Shown here in pieces: positions 38,887 through 48,326 of a stretch of DNA of 64,000 bases. Source of the stretch: CBDBON01 sp965208395 (GTDB lineage Bacteria > Chloroflexota > Dehalococcoidia > Lucifugimonadales > CBDBON01); contig CBDBON010000001.1 in NCBI GenBank assembly GCA_965208395.1, positions 310,001 to 374,000 of the forward strand, in the 5' to 3' direction. Every line of letters starts with the position of its first letter. Position 1 is the stretch's first letter. A program made the translations under genes and the position numbers. The notes beneath the pieces were generated by a model. It worked only from the letters and a program-made list of their open reading frames with translations. It was not told the origin of the DNA and did not search any database.

Positions 38887-40572
38887 ATGACGGCTGTTCA
38901 TCCACGCCCGTACGAGCCCACGCACTCTGACGGCGGCCAGCTTCGCGATATGTTCGCCGCGGGCGCCGACCTGCTCGAACGCCACGTGGAGACCGTCAAT
39001 GGATTGAACGTATTCCCGGTACCTGACGGAGACACCGGGACCAATATGCTGCTCACGCTTCGTCACATGTTGAGCGCTGCCGAGCCAGGCCACGCCTCCG
39101 CGGGGGAGGCTGCGGCCGTCATGGCGAAAGGTGCGCTCATGGGCGCCAGAGGGAACAGCGGCGTGATCCTCTCCCAGTTCTTCAGGGGGTTCGCTTCGCA
39201 GCTCGAAGGCCACTCGAACTTCGGGGCCGGAGAGTTGGCCGCCTCCTTCGAAGCTGCGAGAGAGCATTCGTACAAGGCGGTTGGAGAGCCGGTCGAAGGT
39301 ACGATGCTGACGGTGATCTCCTGGGCCGCCAGGGCCGCAACGCAGAGCGCCGGCACGGACGGCGCGCTTTTGAGCCTGATGGACAGGGTGTGCGATGCCT
39401 CCCGCGAGGCCGTCGAGCTCACTCCGTCACTACTGCCAATCCTAAGGGAGGCAGGAGTTGTCGACTCCGGCGGGCTAGGTCTATACCTGATCCTAGAGGG
39501 CGCCCGCGCGAGTCTGTGTAATGAGGAGGTCGATGCGAAGGAGGTCGATCTCCCAACGCAGGCGTCGGCAGCGGACCAGGCCGGTTCCAGTCCAGGGACA
39601 GTGACTGAGCATTTCTTAGATTCCGTGGCGGACGAAGCGTACGGATACTGCACACAGTTCATAGTGACTGGAGAGAAACTAGACCCAGATGGCCTGCGTT
39701 TGATGATGACCTCACTCGCCTCATCGACGGTGGTCGTGGGGGACGAGTCTATGGTCAAGGTACATGTCCACGTGTCCGATCCCGGCCGCGTTCTAGAGAT
39801 TGGGGCCTCATTGGGCAGCGTCAGCCAGATCAAGATCGACGACATCGACGCGCAGCATGAGAGGTATGCGGTCGACCGTCGATCTGAGTCACTGCCCGCG
39901 ACCTCGGCGGACACTGCCGAGGTCGGCGTCGTGTCGGTGGCCTGGGGACTAGGGATAGAGAAGATATTCGTGGAGCTGGGAGCAGTCGGTATCATATCGG
40001 GCGGAGATACGATGAATCCGAGCGTCGCGCAGATCGTGGCCGCTGCGGAGAGTGCAGGGGCTAGCGCCGTCATCCTTCTGCCCAACAACGCCAACATCGT
40101 GCCGGCCGCTGTACAGGCGTCCTCTCTGTGCTCCAAGCCGGTGACCGTAGTCCCGACGACGACGATACCGCAGGGTATCGCCGCCATTCTGGCGTTCGGT
40201 CTCGAGATGAGCCTGGAGGAGAACCAGGAGGCGATGCGGAACATGCTCCCGTCCGTTCGCAGCGGAGAGGTGAGCAGGGCCGTGCGTGATGCCCGGATCG
40301 GGGGGACGGCAGTCCGTGCGGGCCAGGCGATCGGTCTGCTGGAGCGAGAGCTGGTAGCCGCAGGCGACGATTCTACGGCCGTGCTGCTCGATCTTCTGAG
40401 ATACGCGGAAGTGTTGGAAGGGGCTCTGGTCACCCTCTACTGGGGCGGGGATCTCGCCGAAGCGGCCGTCGATGAGGCTCTGCGTAGTGTCGAGTCTAAC
40501 TTTCCGGGAGTCGAGATCGAGGTCGTGTACGGGGGGCAGCCCTACTACGACTACATAGTGTCGATAGAGTAG
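38887..40572 (+). CDS. DAK2/FakA-like kinase
   Basis: A 561-residue protein of the YloV/FakA family. The N-terminal DhaL (DAK2) domain has NGLNVFPVPDGDTGTNM, whose aspartates bind Mg-ATP, and MGARGNSGVILSQFFRG. Middle and C-terminal domains follow. FakA phosphorylates fatty acids bound to DegV-type FakB proteins, and such a gene follows 10 bases downstream, which supports a fatty acid kinase role. The start at 38887 drops an upstream stretch antisense to rpmB. Confidence 0.92.
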   Translation: MTAVHPRPYEPTHSDGGQLRDMFAAGADLLERHVETVNGLNVFPVPDGDTGTNMLLTLRHMLSAAEPGHASAGEAAAVMAKGALMGARGNSGVILSQFFRGFASQLEGHSNFGAGELAASFEAAREHSYKAVGEPVEGTMLTVISWAARAATQSAGTDGALLSLMDRVCDASREAVELTPSLLPILREAGVVDSGGLGLYLILEGARASLCNEEVDAKEVDLPTQASAADQAGSSPGTVTEHFLDSVADEAYGYCTQFIVTGEKLDPDGLRLMMTSLASSTVVVGDESMVKVHVHVSDPGRVLEIGASLGSVSQIKIDDIDAQHERYAVDRRSESLPATSADTAEVGVVSVAWGLGIEKIFVELGAVGIISGGDTMNPSVAQIVAAAESAGASAVILLPNNANIVPAAVQASSLCSKPVTVVPTTTIPQGIAAILAFGLEMSLEENQEAMRNMLPSVRSGEVSRAVRDARIGGTAVRAGQAIGLLERELVAAGDDSTAVLLDLLRYAEVLEGALVTLYWGGDLAEAAVDEALRSVESNFPGVEIEVVYGGQPYYDYIVSIE

Positions 40573-40582
40573 GAGGTCTCGC

Positions 40583-41428
40583 ATGACAGTCAGGGTGGTG
40601 ACGGATAGCACGTCGGATCTGCCGTCCCATTTGGCGAAGAGTCTCGGCATCACAGTCGTGCCCCTCAACGTGCACTTCGGGACCGAGGTCTTCAAGGACG
40701 GGGTCGACATGGCCCCCGACATCTTCTACGAGCGGCTAACGAGCGAGGCGGTGCTGCCCAAGACTTCTCAGCCGTCGATGGGCGAGTTTCTTGAAGTGTA
40801 CGAGGGCCTTGCGGAAGAGGCTGACGGCATCGTTTCGATTCACATCTCGTCGCAGCTCAGCGGAACGTACAACTCGGCTTTGCAGGCAAGTCGCGAGCCG
40901 AGCGTGGCGTCTCTCGTGGAGGTCGTAGACACCAGACATGCCTCCATGGCGCTCGGCATCACCGCAATGGCCGCTGCGCGAGCAGCACGCGACGGCTCGG
41001 ACACTGAAGAGATCGCCCGGGTCGCCCGTGAGGTGAACAGCCGGGCTGAGTGCTTCGCGATGCTCGATACGGTTGAGTATCTGGCGAAGGGCGGACGTAT
41101 CGGCAAGGCCAAGGCTCTCATGGGCTCCCTCCTGCGGGTAAGACCTTTGATACGCTTGGACGGCGTGGTCCACGAGCTGGGCAAGGAGCGCTCCCGGCAA
41201 AGGGGCGTCGCGAGGCTCAAGCAGATCGTCAGGGATATGGCACCGGTCGAGGAGGTTGCGGTGATGCACAGCACGACTCCAGACGAGGCCTCTGCAGTCG
41301 CCGAAGATCTGTCCGATCTGCTCGCCGGCGGCAAGGAGCCCATCGTCGCCAGGATGGGGCCTGTGGTCGGTACCTACGCGGGTCCCGGCGTGCTCGGCAT
41401 AGGCGTGCTGCGCTCCTCCGGCTCCTAG
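40583..41428 (+). CDS. DegV family fatty-acid-binding protein (FakB-like)
   Basis: A 281-residue DegV protein. VVTDSTSDLPSHLAKSLGITVVPL at the N-terminus and TSQPSMGEFLEVYE are family motifs. The pocket-lining SSQLSGTYNSA and GKGGRIGKAKALMGSLL-type segments are present. DegV/FakB proteins hold an acyl chain for FakA, encoded directly upstream. An AGGAGG sequence precedes the ATG. Confidence 0.94.
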   Translation: MTVRVVTDSTSDLPSHLAKSLGITVVPLNVHFGTEVFKDGVDMAPDIFYERLTSEAVLPKTSQPSMGEFLEVYEGLAEEADGIVSIHISSQLSGTYNSALQASREPSVASLVEVVDTRHASMALGITAMAAARAARDGSDTEEIARVAREVNSRAECFAMLDTVEYLAKGGRIGKAKALMGSLLRVRPLIRLDGVVHELGKERSRQRGVARLKQIVRDMAPVEEVAVMHSTTPDEASAVAEDLSDLLAGGKEPIVARMGPVVGTYAGPGVLGIGVLRSSGS

Positions 41429-41447
41429 AGTCCCACGCCTTCCTACG

Positions 41448-43853
41448 ATGGGATCAGACGCCTCGAAGTCTGGGGTCCTGGCGGACATTCTCAGACGGGA
41501 GCAGGCCACAGGATTCCAGGACAAGACCGTAATCGGCGGGCTGGACCGGTTCGTACAGCGCTGGTCTGACGAGCTTGCGCCCCTGCTTGGCGAGATCACC
41601 TCATACACGATACTGACGCCGCGTCAGCGTGAGAGATGGGCCGTTTCTGCTCTCGACAGACTCTCCGGTCTGCCGGCCTCGGATGTCGAGAGCGCCAAAC
41701 CGACACGGGTCACGGCCAGCCGGCCCAAGCGTCGATCGCTCTCGAAAGAGGATAGTCTGGACCGACTGCCGCGCGTGGGCGCCCAGACCGTTGCCAGGCT
41801 GAAACGGATGGGCCTGGAGCGGGTCGGCGACCTTATATACCACTTTCCCAACCGTCACAACGACTTCGCGAACATGACCAAGGTTTCACAGTTGAGGCCC
41901 GGTGAGCAGCACACGATCGTCGCGACGGTCTGGGAGGCCAGCGGAACGGCGACCGGCCGCCGCCGGAAGTCTACGCAGGCAGTGCTCGGCGACGAGACCG
42001 GCAACGTCCGGGCGGTCTGGTTCAATCAACCGTGGGTCGCCCGCGAACTTCGTCCTGGCACCGAGGTTGTGATCAGCGGCAAGGTCGGCGTGTTTCGCGG
42101 TCAGCCCGTCTTCGAGTCCCCGGAGCATGAGCTCCTGGAGGGTCAGCGAGAGCTCCTGCACACCGGGAGGCTGGTGCCGGTCTATCCGTCCACTGAAAGG
42201 CTCACCCAGCGGACTCTGCGCAGGACGGTTAAGCGGGCGCTCGACGCCTGCCTCGAACAGCTGGTCGACTTCCTGCCCGACGAACTGAGACGCCGGACGA
42301 GCCTGATGCACCTCCAGGAGGCAGTCCTCCAGGCCCACTATCCGGAATCGGAGCAGACGTGGAACGCCGCGCGCCGCCGTCTCGCCTTCGACGAGCTTCT
42401 CCTGATGCAGCTTGCCATTCTTCAGCGGAAGCGTGCGTGGCAGGAGGAGGGCAGGGGACCGGTTATCGAGGTCGACAGATCGGCCATACGCAGATTCCTC
42501 GAGTCCCTCGATTTCGAGCTCACGGCAGCGCAGATCAGGTCGCTCGACGAGATTCTGGAGGACCTGCCGCGCGACGCGCCGATGGGGAGACTGCTTCAGG
42601 GAGACGTCGGCAGCGGGAAGACGGTTGTGGCCGTAGCTGCCAAGCTCGCGGCGGTCATCGGCGGATACCAGACGGCGCTCATGGTGCCGACCGAGATACT
42701 TGCCGAGCAGCACTTCATCAACGTGTCGGGTCTGCTCGCCGGTTCTGGAGACGCGTCGGAAGGAGAGTACGCGATCAGGCACGAGGTGCCGTCGTTGGGG
42801 CGACCCGTGACGGTCGGTCTTCTCCTGGGCAGCTTCCCGAAGCGGGCCAAGGAGGAGATGCACGAAAAGATAGCCTTGGGGAAGATCGACATCGTCATTG
42901 GCACGCACGCGCTCATACAGGCCGGAGTGGACATACCCAGGCTTGGCCTCGTCGTCGTCGACGAGCAGCATCGTTTCGGCGTGATGCAGCGGGGCGCTCT
43001 CCGAGACAAAGGAGAGAGACCTCACCTGTTGGCGATGTCGGCGACGCCGATTCCCCGATCGCTGGCGCTAACGCTGTACGGAGATCTGGACATCTCGGTG
43101 ATAGACGAGCTTCCCGCGGGCAGGTTGCCAATCCGCACCCGCTGGGTAGAGGCGTCCCGGCGGGAGGCGGCATACGGGTTCGTTCGCAGAGAGGTCACCG
43201 CCGGGAGGCAGGCCTTCATCGTGTGCCCGCTCGTCGAGGAGTCGGAAGCCATACAGTCCAGGGCGGCTGTGAAGGAGCACGACCGCCTGTCCACGGCCGT
43301 CTTTCCAGACCTCTCCCTGGGGCTGCTGCACGGCCGCATGTCCCTGGGAGAGAAGGAGCGGGTCATGGAGATGTTCAAGGGCGGCGAGATCGACGTGCTC
43401 ATCTCTACACCTGTGGTTGAGGTTGGCATCGACGTTCCGAACGCCACCGTAATGCTCATCGACGGGGCGGACCGGTTCGGGCTGGCCCAGCTTCACCAGT
43501 TCCGCGGCAGGGTCGGGCGTGGCGCTCACCAGAGCTACTGTCTACTACTGACCGACGCGGCGGGCGGGGATGCGCGGGAGCGCCTGAAGATCGTAGAGCG
43601 GGTAGGCGACGGTTTCAAGCTCGCCGAAGAGGACCTTCGGCTGCGGGGTCCGGGCGACCGCATGGGCACCCGGCAGAGTGGGCTTCCCGACCTGCGCATG
43701 GCGCGCGTCACCGACCAGGACATTCTCAGGCTGGCGAGACGCGAGGCGGCGAAGATACTGGCCGCCGACCCCGGCTTCCACAGCGAGGAGCACCTGCTGC
43801 TTGGCGAGGCTTTCCGGGAATACTCGACTCGTCTGACCGATGAGGCGAGCTGA
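41448..43853 (+). CDS. recG: ATP-dependent DNA helicase RecG
   Basis: RecG remodels stalled forks and Holliday junctions. The 801-residue protein has an N-terminal extension of about 100 residues, and then the wedge/OB domain (DLIYHFPNRHNDF ... VSGKVGVF-like). The helicase core has Walker A GDVGSGKT (about 386-393), DEQH (505-508), SATPIPRSLAL, and the C-terminal QLHQFRGRVGRG and TAQHRFGL-type wedge contacts. The RecG neighbourhood after degV is common. There are 19 bases between degV and recG. Confidence 0.97.
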   Translation: MGSDASKSGVLADILRREQATGFQDKTVIGGLDRFVQRWSDELAPLLGEITSYTILTPRQRERWAVSALDRLSGLPASDVESAKPTRVTASRPKRRSLSKEDSLDRLPRVGAQTVARLKRMGLERVGDLIYHFPNRHNDFANMTKVSQLRPGEQHTIVATVWEASGTATGRRRKSTQAVLGDETGNVRAVWFNQPWVARELRPGTEVVISGKVGVFRGQPVFESPEHELLEGQRELLHTGRLVPVYPSTERLTQRTLRRTVKRALDACLEQLVDFLPDELRRRTSLMHLQEAVLQAHYPESEQTWNAARRRLAFDELLLMQLAILQRKRAWQEEGRGPVIEVDRSAIRRFLESLDFELTAAQIRSLDEILEDLPRDAPMGRLLQGDVGSGKTVVAVAAKLAAVIGGYQTALMVPTEILAEQHFINVSGLLAGSGDASEGEYAIRHEVPSLGRPVTVGLLLGSFPKRAKEEMHEKIALGKIDIVIGTHALIQAGVDIPRLGLVVVDEQHRFGVMQRGALRDKGERPHLLAMSATPIPRSLALTLYGDLDISVIDELPAGRLPIRTRWVEASRREAAYGFVRREVTAGRQAFIVCPLVEESEAIQSRAAVKEHDRLSTAVFPDLSLGLLHGRMSLGEKERVMEMFKGGEIDVLISTPVVEVGIDVPNATVMLIDGADRFGLAQLHQFRGRVGRGAHQSYCLLLTDAAGGDARERLKIVERVGDGFKLAEEDLRLRGPGDRMGTRQSGLPDLRMARVTDQDILRLARREAAKILAADPGFHSEEHLLLGEAFREYSTRLTDEAS

Positions 43854-43931
43854 TTTGACACGCCGTCGGACGGCTCGTACTCTGGGCTGCGCGATCGTTT
43901 CAGGGGCCGGAGTAGTTCAGCGAGGAGTGAC

Positions 43932-44351
43932 ATGGCCAAGATCAAACATATAGCTATCGCGACCCAGGACCCGGACGAGACGGCCCGGTTCTACAGGGAG
44001 GTCTTCGACCTGGAAGAGGTAGGCAAGGTCGAAAGCGAGAACGCGGACGGCTACTACCTGAGCGACGGCAACGTCAACATGGCTATCCTGCGCTTCAAGA
44101 ACGAGACGGTCGCCGGCCGCGCCGGCACGGCCTACAGCGGCATCCACCACATAGGCTTCCAGGTGGAAGACGCGGATGCTACCGACGCCAGGATGCGCGC
44201 CGCCAACTCCCTCCCGATGGACGCCGTCAACGAGGCCCTGCACGCCGGAATGGACGGCGGCCACGGCGGGCAGAACGTCGAGCTGAAGTACAGCGGCCCC
44301 GACGACGTGATGCTCGACATCTCCCAGGGAGGCTGGGTGGGGACCGACTAG
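43932..44351 (+). CDS. VOC/glyoxalase superfamily protein
   Basis: A 139-residue vicinal-oxygen-chelate protein: IKHIAIATQDPDETARFYREVFDLEEV at the start and GIHHIGFQVEDADATDARM in the second half, giving two beta-alpha-beta-beta-beta units. His8 and the second-half His are candidate metal ligands, with a Glu in NVELKY. Such proteins include methylmalonyl-CoA epimerases, dioxygenases and resistance proteins; the substrate is unknown. AGGAG precedes the ATG. Confidence 0.88.
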   Translation: MAKIKHIAIATQDPDETARFYREVFDLEEVGKVESENADGYYLSDGNVNMAILRFKNETVAGRAGTAYSGIHHIGFQVEDADATDARMRAANSLPMDAVNEALHAGMDGGHGGQNVELKYSGPDDVMLDISQGGWVGTD

Positions 44352-44393
44352 CAGACGGTCTTCCGCGGCGCCGCTCGGAAGGACGCCTGTCGT

Positions 44394-46679
44394 CTATGCG
44401 CCGTTGTCCTGATGGAAGAGGTTCAGGGCTGAGCCGGCTTTGAACCAGGCGATCTGGGACTCGCCGAAGGAGTGGTTGAGGCTGAGGGTCTCCTCCGTGC
44501 CGTCCGAGTGGCGGACGATGCACTTTACCGGCTCGCCGGGGGCGAGCTCCCGGAGTCCGACCAGGCTCACCCTGTCGTCCTCGCGGATGCGGTCGTATTC
44601 GGCGGGATCTTCGAAGGTGAGCGCCAGGAGGCCCTGCTTCTTGAGGTTGGTCTCGTGGATGCGGGCGAAGCTGCGGGCTATGACCGCCGCGCCTCCGAGC
44701 AGGCGGGGGGAGAGGGCGGCGTGCTCGCGGCTGCTGCCCTCGCCGTAGTTGTAGTCGCCGATCACCACCCACCTCACGCCCCGAGACCTGTAGTCGGTCG
44801 CGATCCTGGAGATGGCCCGGCCCTCCTCGCCCGTGATCACGTTTCGTCCTGTGCCCGCCTCGCCGGTGTAGGCGTTGGCGGCGCCCATGAACATGTTCTC
44901 GCTGAACTTGCTGAGGTGGCCTCGGTAGCGCAGCCACGGCCCCGCAGGGGAGATGTGATCGGTGGTGCACTTCCCCTGAGTCTTCATCAGGACGGGCATA
45001 TCGAGGTAGTCGTTGCCGTCCCATGCAGGCCACGGCTCCAGCAGCTCGATGCGCTCGCTGTTCGGATCGACCGACAGCTCGATGCCGCTGCCGTCGTCCG
45101 GCGGCGCCACGTACGACGAGTCCCCCGGGTCGAATCCGTCGAGCGGGACCTCCGACACGGCGGCGGGCGGCTCCAGCCTGAAGGAGCTGCCGTCTCCGCC
45201 CTGCAGCGAGTCGGTCAGAGGGTTGAAAGACAGCCTTCCGGCGAGTGAGAAGGCGACGACGACCTCCGGACTGGCGATGAAGTTCATCGTCTCGGAGCGG
45301 CCGTCGTTACGGCGCGGGAAGTTCCTGTTGTAGGAGGTGACGATGGTGTTGGGCACTCCGTCCAGCAGCTTCTCGCGCTTCCACTGGCCGATGCACGGGC
45401 CGCAGGCGTTGGCCAGCACGGCTCCGTCTATCTCCTTGAGGGAGCGCATCTGGCCGTCCCTCTCGATGGTCGCCCGAATCTGCTCCGATCCAGGGGTGAT
45501 CAGCAGCGATGTCGAGGCGGTGATGCCGTGCGCCGCCGCCTGCCGCGCCACGTCCGCCGCCCGGCTCATGTCCTCGTAGGAGGAGTTGGTGCAGCTTCCG
45601 ATCAGGGCGGTGTCTATCTCGTCGATGAAGCCGTTGCCGCCGTCGGCGACCTCAGACGCGAGGTCGGAGATCGGCCGCGCCCGGTCGGGAGAGTGGGGCC
45701 CGACGACATGGGGTTCGAGTCTCGACAGGTCGATCTCGACCACCCGGTCGAAGAAGTCCTGCGGGGACGCGACGACCTCTTCGTCCTGCGCGAGTAGACC
45801 GCGGTTGGCGTTCGCGAGCGCCGCGATCTCGCGGCGTCCCGTCGCGTTCAGGTATGTCTCCATCCGGTCGTCGTAGCTGAACATGGATGTGGTAGCGCCC
45901 AGCTCTGCGCCCATGTTGGTGATCGTCGCCTTGCCGGTGCAGCTTATCGACCGCGCCCCGGGGCCGAAGTACTCGATGATGGCGTTGGTGCCGCCCGAGA
46001 CGGTCAGCTCGCCGGCGAGCTTGAGAATCACGTCCTTCGGGGCGGTCCAGCCGCTCATCTCCCCGGTCAGGTATACGCCGATCCGCCTGGGATAGAGGAG
46101 CTCCCAGGGCAGCCCGGCCATCACCTCGACCGCGTCTGCGCCCCCGACCCCGACGGCGCAGGCACCCAGACCGCCGGCGTTCGGCGTATGGGAGTCGGTG
46201 CCGATGATGAGCGCGCCGGGAAAGGCGTACTGCTCCAGCACCACCTGGTGGATGATTCCGGCGCCCGGACCCCAGAAGCCAACCCCGAACTTCGCGGACG
46301 CGGTCCTGAGGAAATCGAAGACCTCTCTGTTCTCGTCGAGCGAGGCCAGCAGGTCGGGGCCGCCCTCGACGCGCGCCTGGATCAGGTGGTCGCAGTGTAC
46401 GGTCGTAGGCACTGCGGTGCTGGGGCGGCGGGTCTGCATGAAGGAGAGCATCACGGTCTGACCGAGGACGTCCTGAAGGGCCACCCGGTCCGGGCGCAGC
46501 ATGATCAGGCTGGCGCCCGCGTTCAGGTCGGCGCCGTCCGGGTCGTCGAGATGTCCCAGGAGGACCTTGTCGGCCAGGGTCAACGGCCTTCCGAGCCGTC
46601 GGCGGACCGTCTCCAGGTTACGCTCCATCGTCGCGTAGACCTTGGAGGCCATTTCGGGTGTGGACTCTATCGTGACCAT
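44394..46679 (-). CDS. Aconitate hydratase (mitochondrial/AcnM type)
   Basis: A 761-residue aconitase that interconverts citrate and isocitrate. Cysteine ligands of the 4Fe-4S cluster appear in GSCTNSS and ANACGPCIGQW. HCDHLIQ and GTDSHTPNAGGLGACAVGVGGADAVEVM are substrate and fold motifs. The C-terminal swivelling domain has GSSREHAALSPRLLGG. Length and motif spacing fit the mitochondrial-like group more than AcnA (about 890) or AcnB. It follows a ferredoxin gene on the same strand. Confidence 0.96.
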   Translation of the reverse strand: MVTIESTPEMASKVYATMERNLETVRRRLGRPLTLADKVLLGHLDDPDGADLNAGASLIMLRPDRVALQDVLGQTVMLSFMQTRRPSTAVPTTVHCDHLIQARVEGGPDLLASLDENREVFDFLRTASAKFGVGFWGPGAGIIHQVVLEQYAFPGALIIGTDSHTPNAGGLGACAVGVGGADAVEVMAGLPWELLYPRRIGVYLTGEMSGWTAPKDVILKLAGELTVSGGTNAIIEYFGPGARSISCTGKATITNMGAELGATTSMFSYDDRMETYLNATGRREIAALANANRGLLAQDEEVVASPQDFFDRVVEIDLSRLEPHVVGPHSPDRARPISDLASEVADGGNGFIDEIDTALIGSCTNSSYEDMSRAADVARQAAAHGITASTSLLITPGSEQIRATIERDGQMRSLKEIDGAVLANACGPCIGQWKREKLLDGVPNTIVTSYNRNFPRRNDGRSETMNFIASPEVVVAFSLAGRLSFNPLTDSLQGGDGSSFRLEPPAAVSEVPLDGFDPGDSSYVAPPDDGSGIELSVDPNSERIELLEPWPAWDGNDYLDMPVLMKTQGKCTTDHISPAGPWLRYRGHLSKFSENMFMGAANAYTGEAGTGRNVITGEEGRAISRIATDYRSRGVRWVVIGDYNYGEGSSREHAALSPRLLGGAAVIARSFARIHETNLKKQGLLALTFEDPAEYDRIREDDRVSLVGLRELAPGEPVKCIVRHSDGTEETLSLNHSFGESQIAWFKAGSALNLFHQDNGA

Positions 46680-46800
46680 CGCACGGTCCTCCTAGCTGAT
46701 CCAGAGCCGAAGGTCACCGGCGGGAGGCAGTCGGCTACCCTCCCCATGGCGACACTCTCGAGGGTTGCGCAAAGGATGGATGGAGTCGGCGGGGCTGGTC

Positions 46801-47091
46801 TCAGGTGGGGTTGAGCTCGTTGATCTTTGCCCGTACCTCGTCCTTGTCCTTCTCGAAGTAGTCGTAGTTGATGGGGATGTAGTCGGTCTCCTGCTCGGGC
46901 ACGTCGTCTTCGGCGAATATCGCCACGACAGGACAGACCGGCTCGCAGGCGGCGCAGTCTATACACTCGTCGGGCGCGATGAATACCATGCGGTCCACAC
47001 CCTCGTCGAGGTAGATGCAGTCCACAGGGCAGACATCGATGCACGCCTGGTCCAGGACATCGATGCAGGGCGAAGTGACTATGTAGGTCAT
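46801..47091 (-). CDS. fdxA: Ferredoxin, 7Fe type
   Basis: A 96-residue electron carrier starting at the ATG 47089-47091 after GGGAG. Cysteines at 9, 17, 21, 25 and at 43, 46, 49, 53 give one 3Fe-4S and one 4Fe-4S cluster pattern (C-x7-C-x3-CP then C-x2-C-x2-C-x3-CP). The C-terminal acidic tail (about 55-96) is typical of FdxA-type ferredoxins. It is 121 bases upstream of aconitase. Redox partners cannot be told from context. Confidence 0.93.
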   Translation of the reverse strand: MTYIVTSPCIDVLDQACIDVCPVDCIYLDEGVDRMVFIAPDECIDCAACEPVCPVVAIFAEDDVPEQETDYIPINYDYFEKDKDEVRAKINELNPT

Positions 47092-47171
47092 CTGTAGTCT
47101 CCCTCTAAGCGTCGGCACAAATCGAGACACGATCCAAGCTCGTGCCCCGATGTCGATTATATTCCGGGGCA

Positions 47172-47333
47172 GAGACGCATTTCAAGGGAGAGAAGTAGTG
47201 GGGGACACCCCCACACCCCCGTTCGGCATCGATTGCGCCTGCGAGACGCATTTCGAGGGAGAGTAGTAGTGGGGGACACCCCCACGCCCCCGTTCAGCCT
47301 CAAGTGCGCCTGCGAGACGCATTTCGAGGGAGC
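47172..47333. repeat. 71-bp tandem repeat (two full units and a partial third)
   Basis: Units start at 47172, 47243 and 47314 with GAGACGCATTTC; spacing is exactly 71. Each full unit contains the hairpin GTGGGGG-ACA-CCCCCAC (47198-47214, 47269-47285) and then ACACCCCCG or ACGCCCCCG. The same hairpin and flank recur at 54762-54790. They lie in the 457-base gap between the ferredoxin and the solute-binding protein gene, where no other gene is seen. Confidence 0.95.
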
Positions 47334-47371
47334 CGCGGTCAGACAGGTCCAAGTTGGGCTCTATATATTAT

Positions 47372-47400
47372 GTGTGTCAAAGTGTGCCAAAAGTGTGTCA
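47372..47400 (+). promoter_or_regulatory. Three phased TGTGNCA direct repeats
   Basis: TGTGTCA (47373-47379), TGTGCCA (47383-47389) and TGTGTCA (47394-47400) are spaced 10 and 11 bases apart and are followed by a T-run. They resemble one face of the helix being read by a regulator, and are similar to the TGTGACA iterons at 7474-7500. They lie about 150 bases before the solute-binding protein gene. Confidence 0.5.
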
Positions 47401-47548
47401 TTTTTTTCGTATCTGACGGCGACACCAGTATTGCAGCACGGATGTTCGTGGCGTCAAGGGGCGGGGCGCGTTTCAGGACCAGATATGAAGCTCGCTCTTG
47501 AACGTCCCAGCTATGGCTATGTATAGTCCAGCAGGCAGGGGGTTGATC

Positions 47549-48298
47549 ATGGAAGGCCGGTCCGGTCAGGCGGTAATCACGCTTCTCCTAGCGGCGGCGA
47601 TCGTGTCGCTGGCGTCCGCGTGCGGAGGAGCGGACAGGGCTGTGATAGCGACGTCGGGCGACTACCATCCCTTCAACTTCGTCAACGACGAGGGTGAGAT
47701 AGACGGCCTCGAGCGCGAGCTTGGGGACGAGCTGTGCCGGCGCGCCGACCTGGAGTGCGAGTGGATGGTGAGCGATTGGGAGACGATGATTCCCGATCTC
47801 TCTGCGGAGGAGTTCGACGCGATCCTCGCCGGCATGAGCATCACCGCCGAACGGGAGGAGTTGATCGACTTCACCGAAGCGTACTACCCGCCGACCCCTT
47901 CCGTGTACGTTGCAAGGTCCGGGGCGGGCGACGAAGCCGTACGGGGGACGATCGGGGTTACCGCAAACACGATCTACTCCGACTATTTCACGGAGCAGGG
48001 CGCGCCATTCGTGGCTCTCGACGGATCGGTGGATGTGGTCGACGTGGTGCTGAACGGCGAAGTGGACGCCGTGCTCGTGGACCACGGCTATGGCGTGAAG
48101 AAGCTCGCGGAGCACGAGGGCCGACTGGAGATCGTGGGTCCGTCGATCCTGCTGGACCGGGGTCTCGGCATCGGGGTCCGCAAGGGCAGCGACCTGGAGG
48201 GCAGACTGGACGAGGCCCTGGCGTCGATGAAGGCTGACGGCACCCTGAACGTCCTGATCCTCAAGTGGGTGGGCGAGGACGCCTCGACGTTCGAGTAG
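47549..48298 (+). CDS. Amino-acid ABC transporter solute-binding lipoprotein (SBP_bac_3)
   Basis: A 249-residue family 3 solute-binding protein. The signal peptide ends in a SLASAC lipobox with Cys25, so it is lipid-anchored outside the membrane. VIATSGDYHPFNFVNDEGEIDGLERELGDELCRR is the typical opening, with later DAILAGMSITAEREELIDFTEAYY and GTLNVLILKW. It should bind an amino acid or similar ligand. No permease or ATPase gene is adjacent, so its transporter is encoded elsewhere or it serves a sensor. It converges with the methyltransferase gene. Confidence 0.9.
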   Translation: MEGRSGQAVITLLLAAAIVSLASACGGADRAVIATSGDYHPFNFVNDEGEIDGLERELGDELCRRADLECEWMVSDWETMIPDLSAEEFDAILAGMSITAEREELIDFTEAYYPPTPSVYVARSGAGDEAVRGTIGVTANTIYSDYFTEQGAPFVALDGSVDVVDVVLNGEVDAVLVDHGYGVKKLAEHEGRLEIVGPSILLDRGLGIGVRKGSDLEGRLDEALASMKADGTLNVLILKWVGEDASTFE

Positions 48299-48326
48299 GC
48301 GCGCCCGGGCGGCTCCGAGACCACGG

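Noticed and set aside
47172..47333. CRISPR array at the 71-bp repeats
   Set aside because: The whole 71-base unit is repeated, including what would be the spacer, and only two full copies exist.
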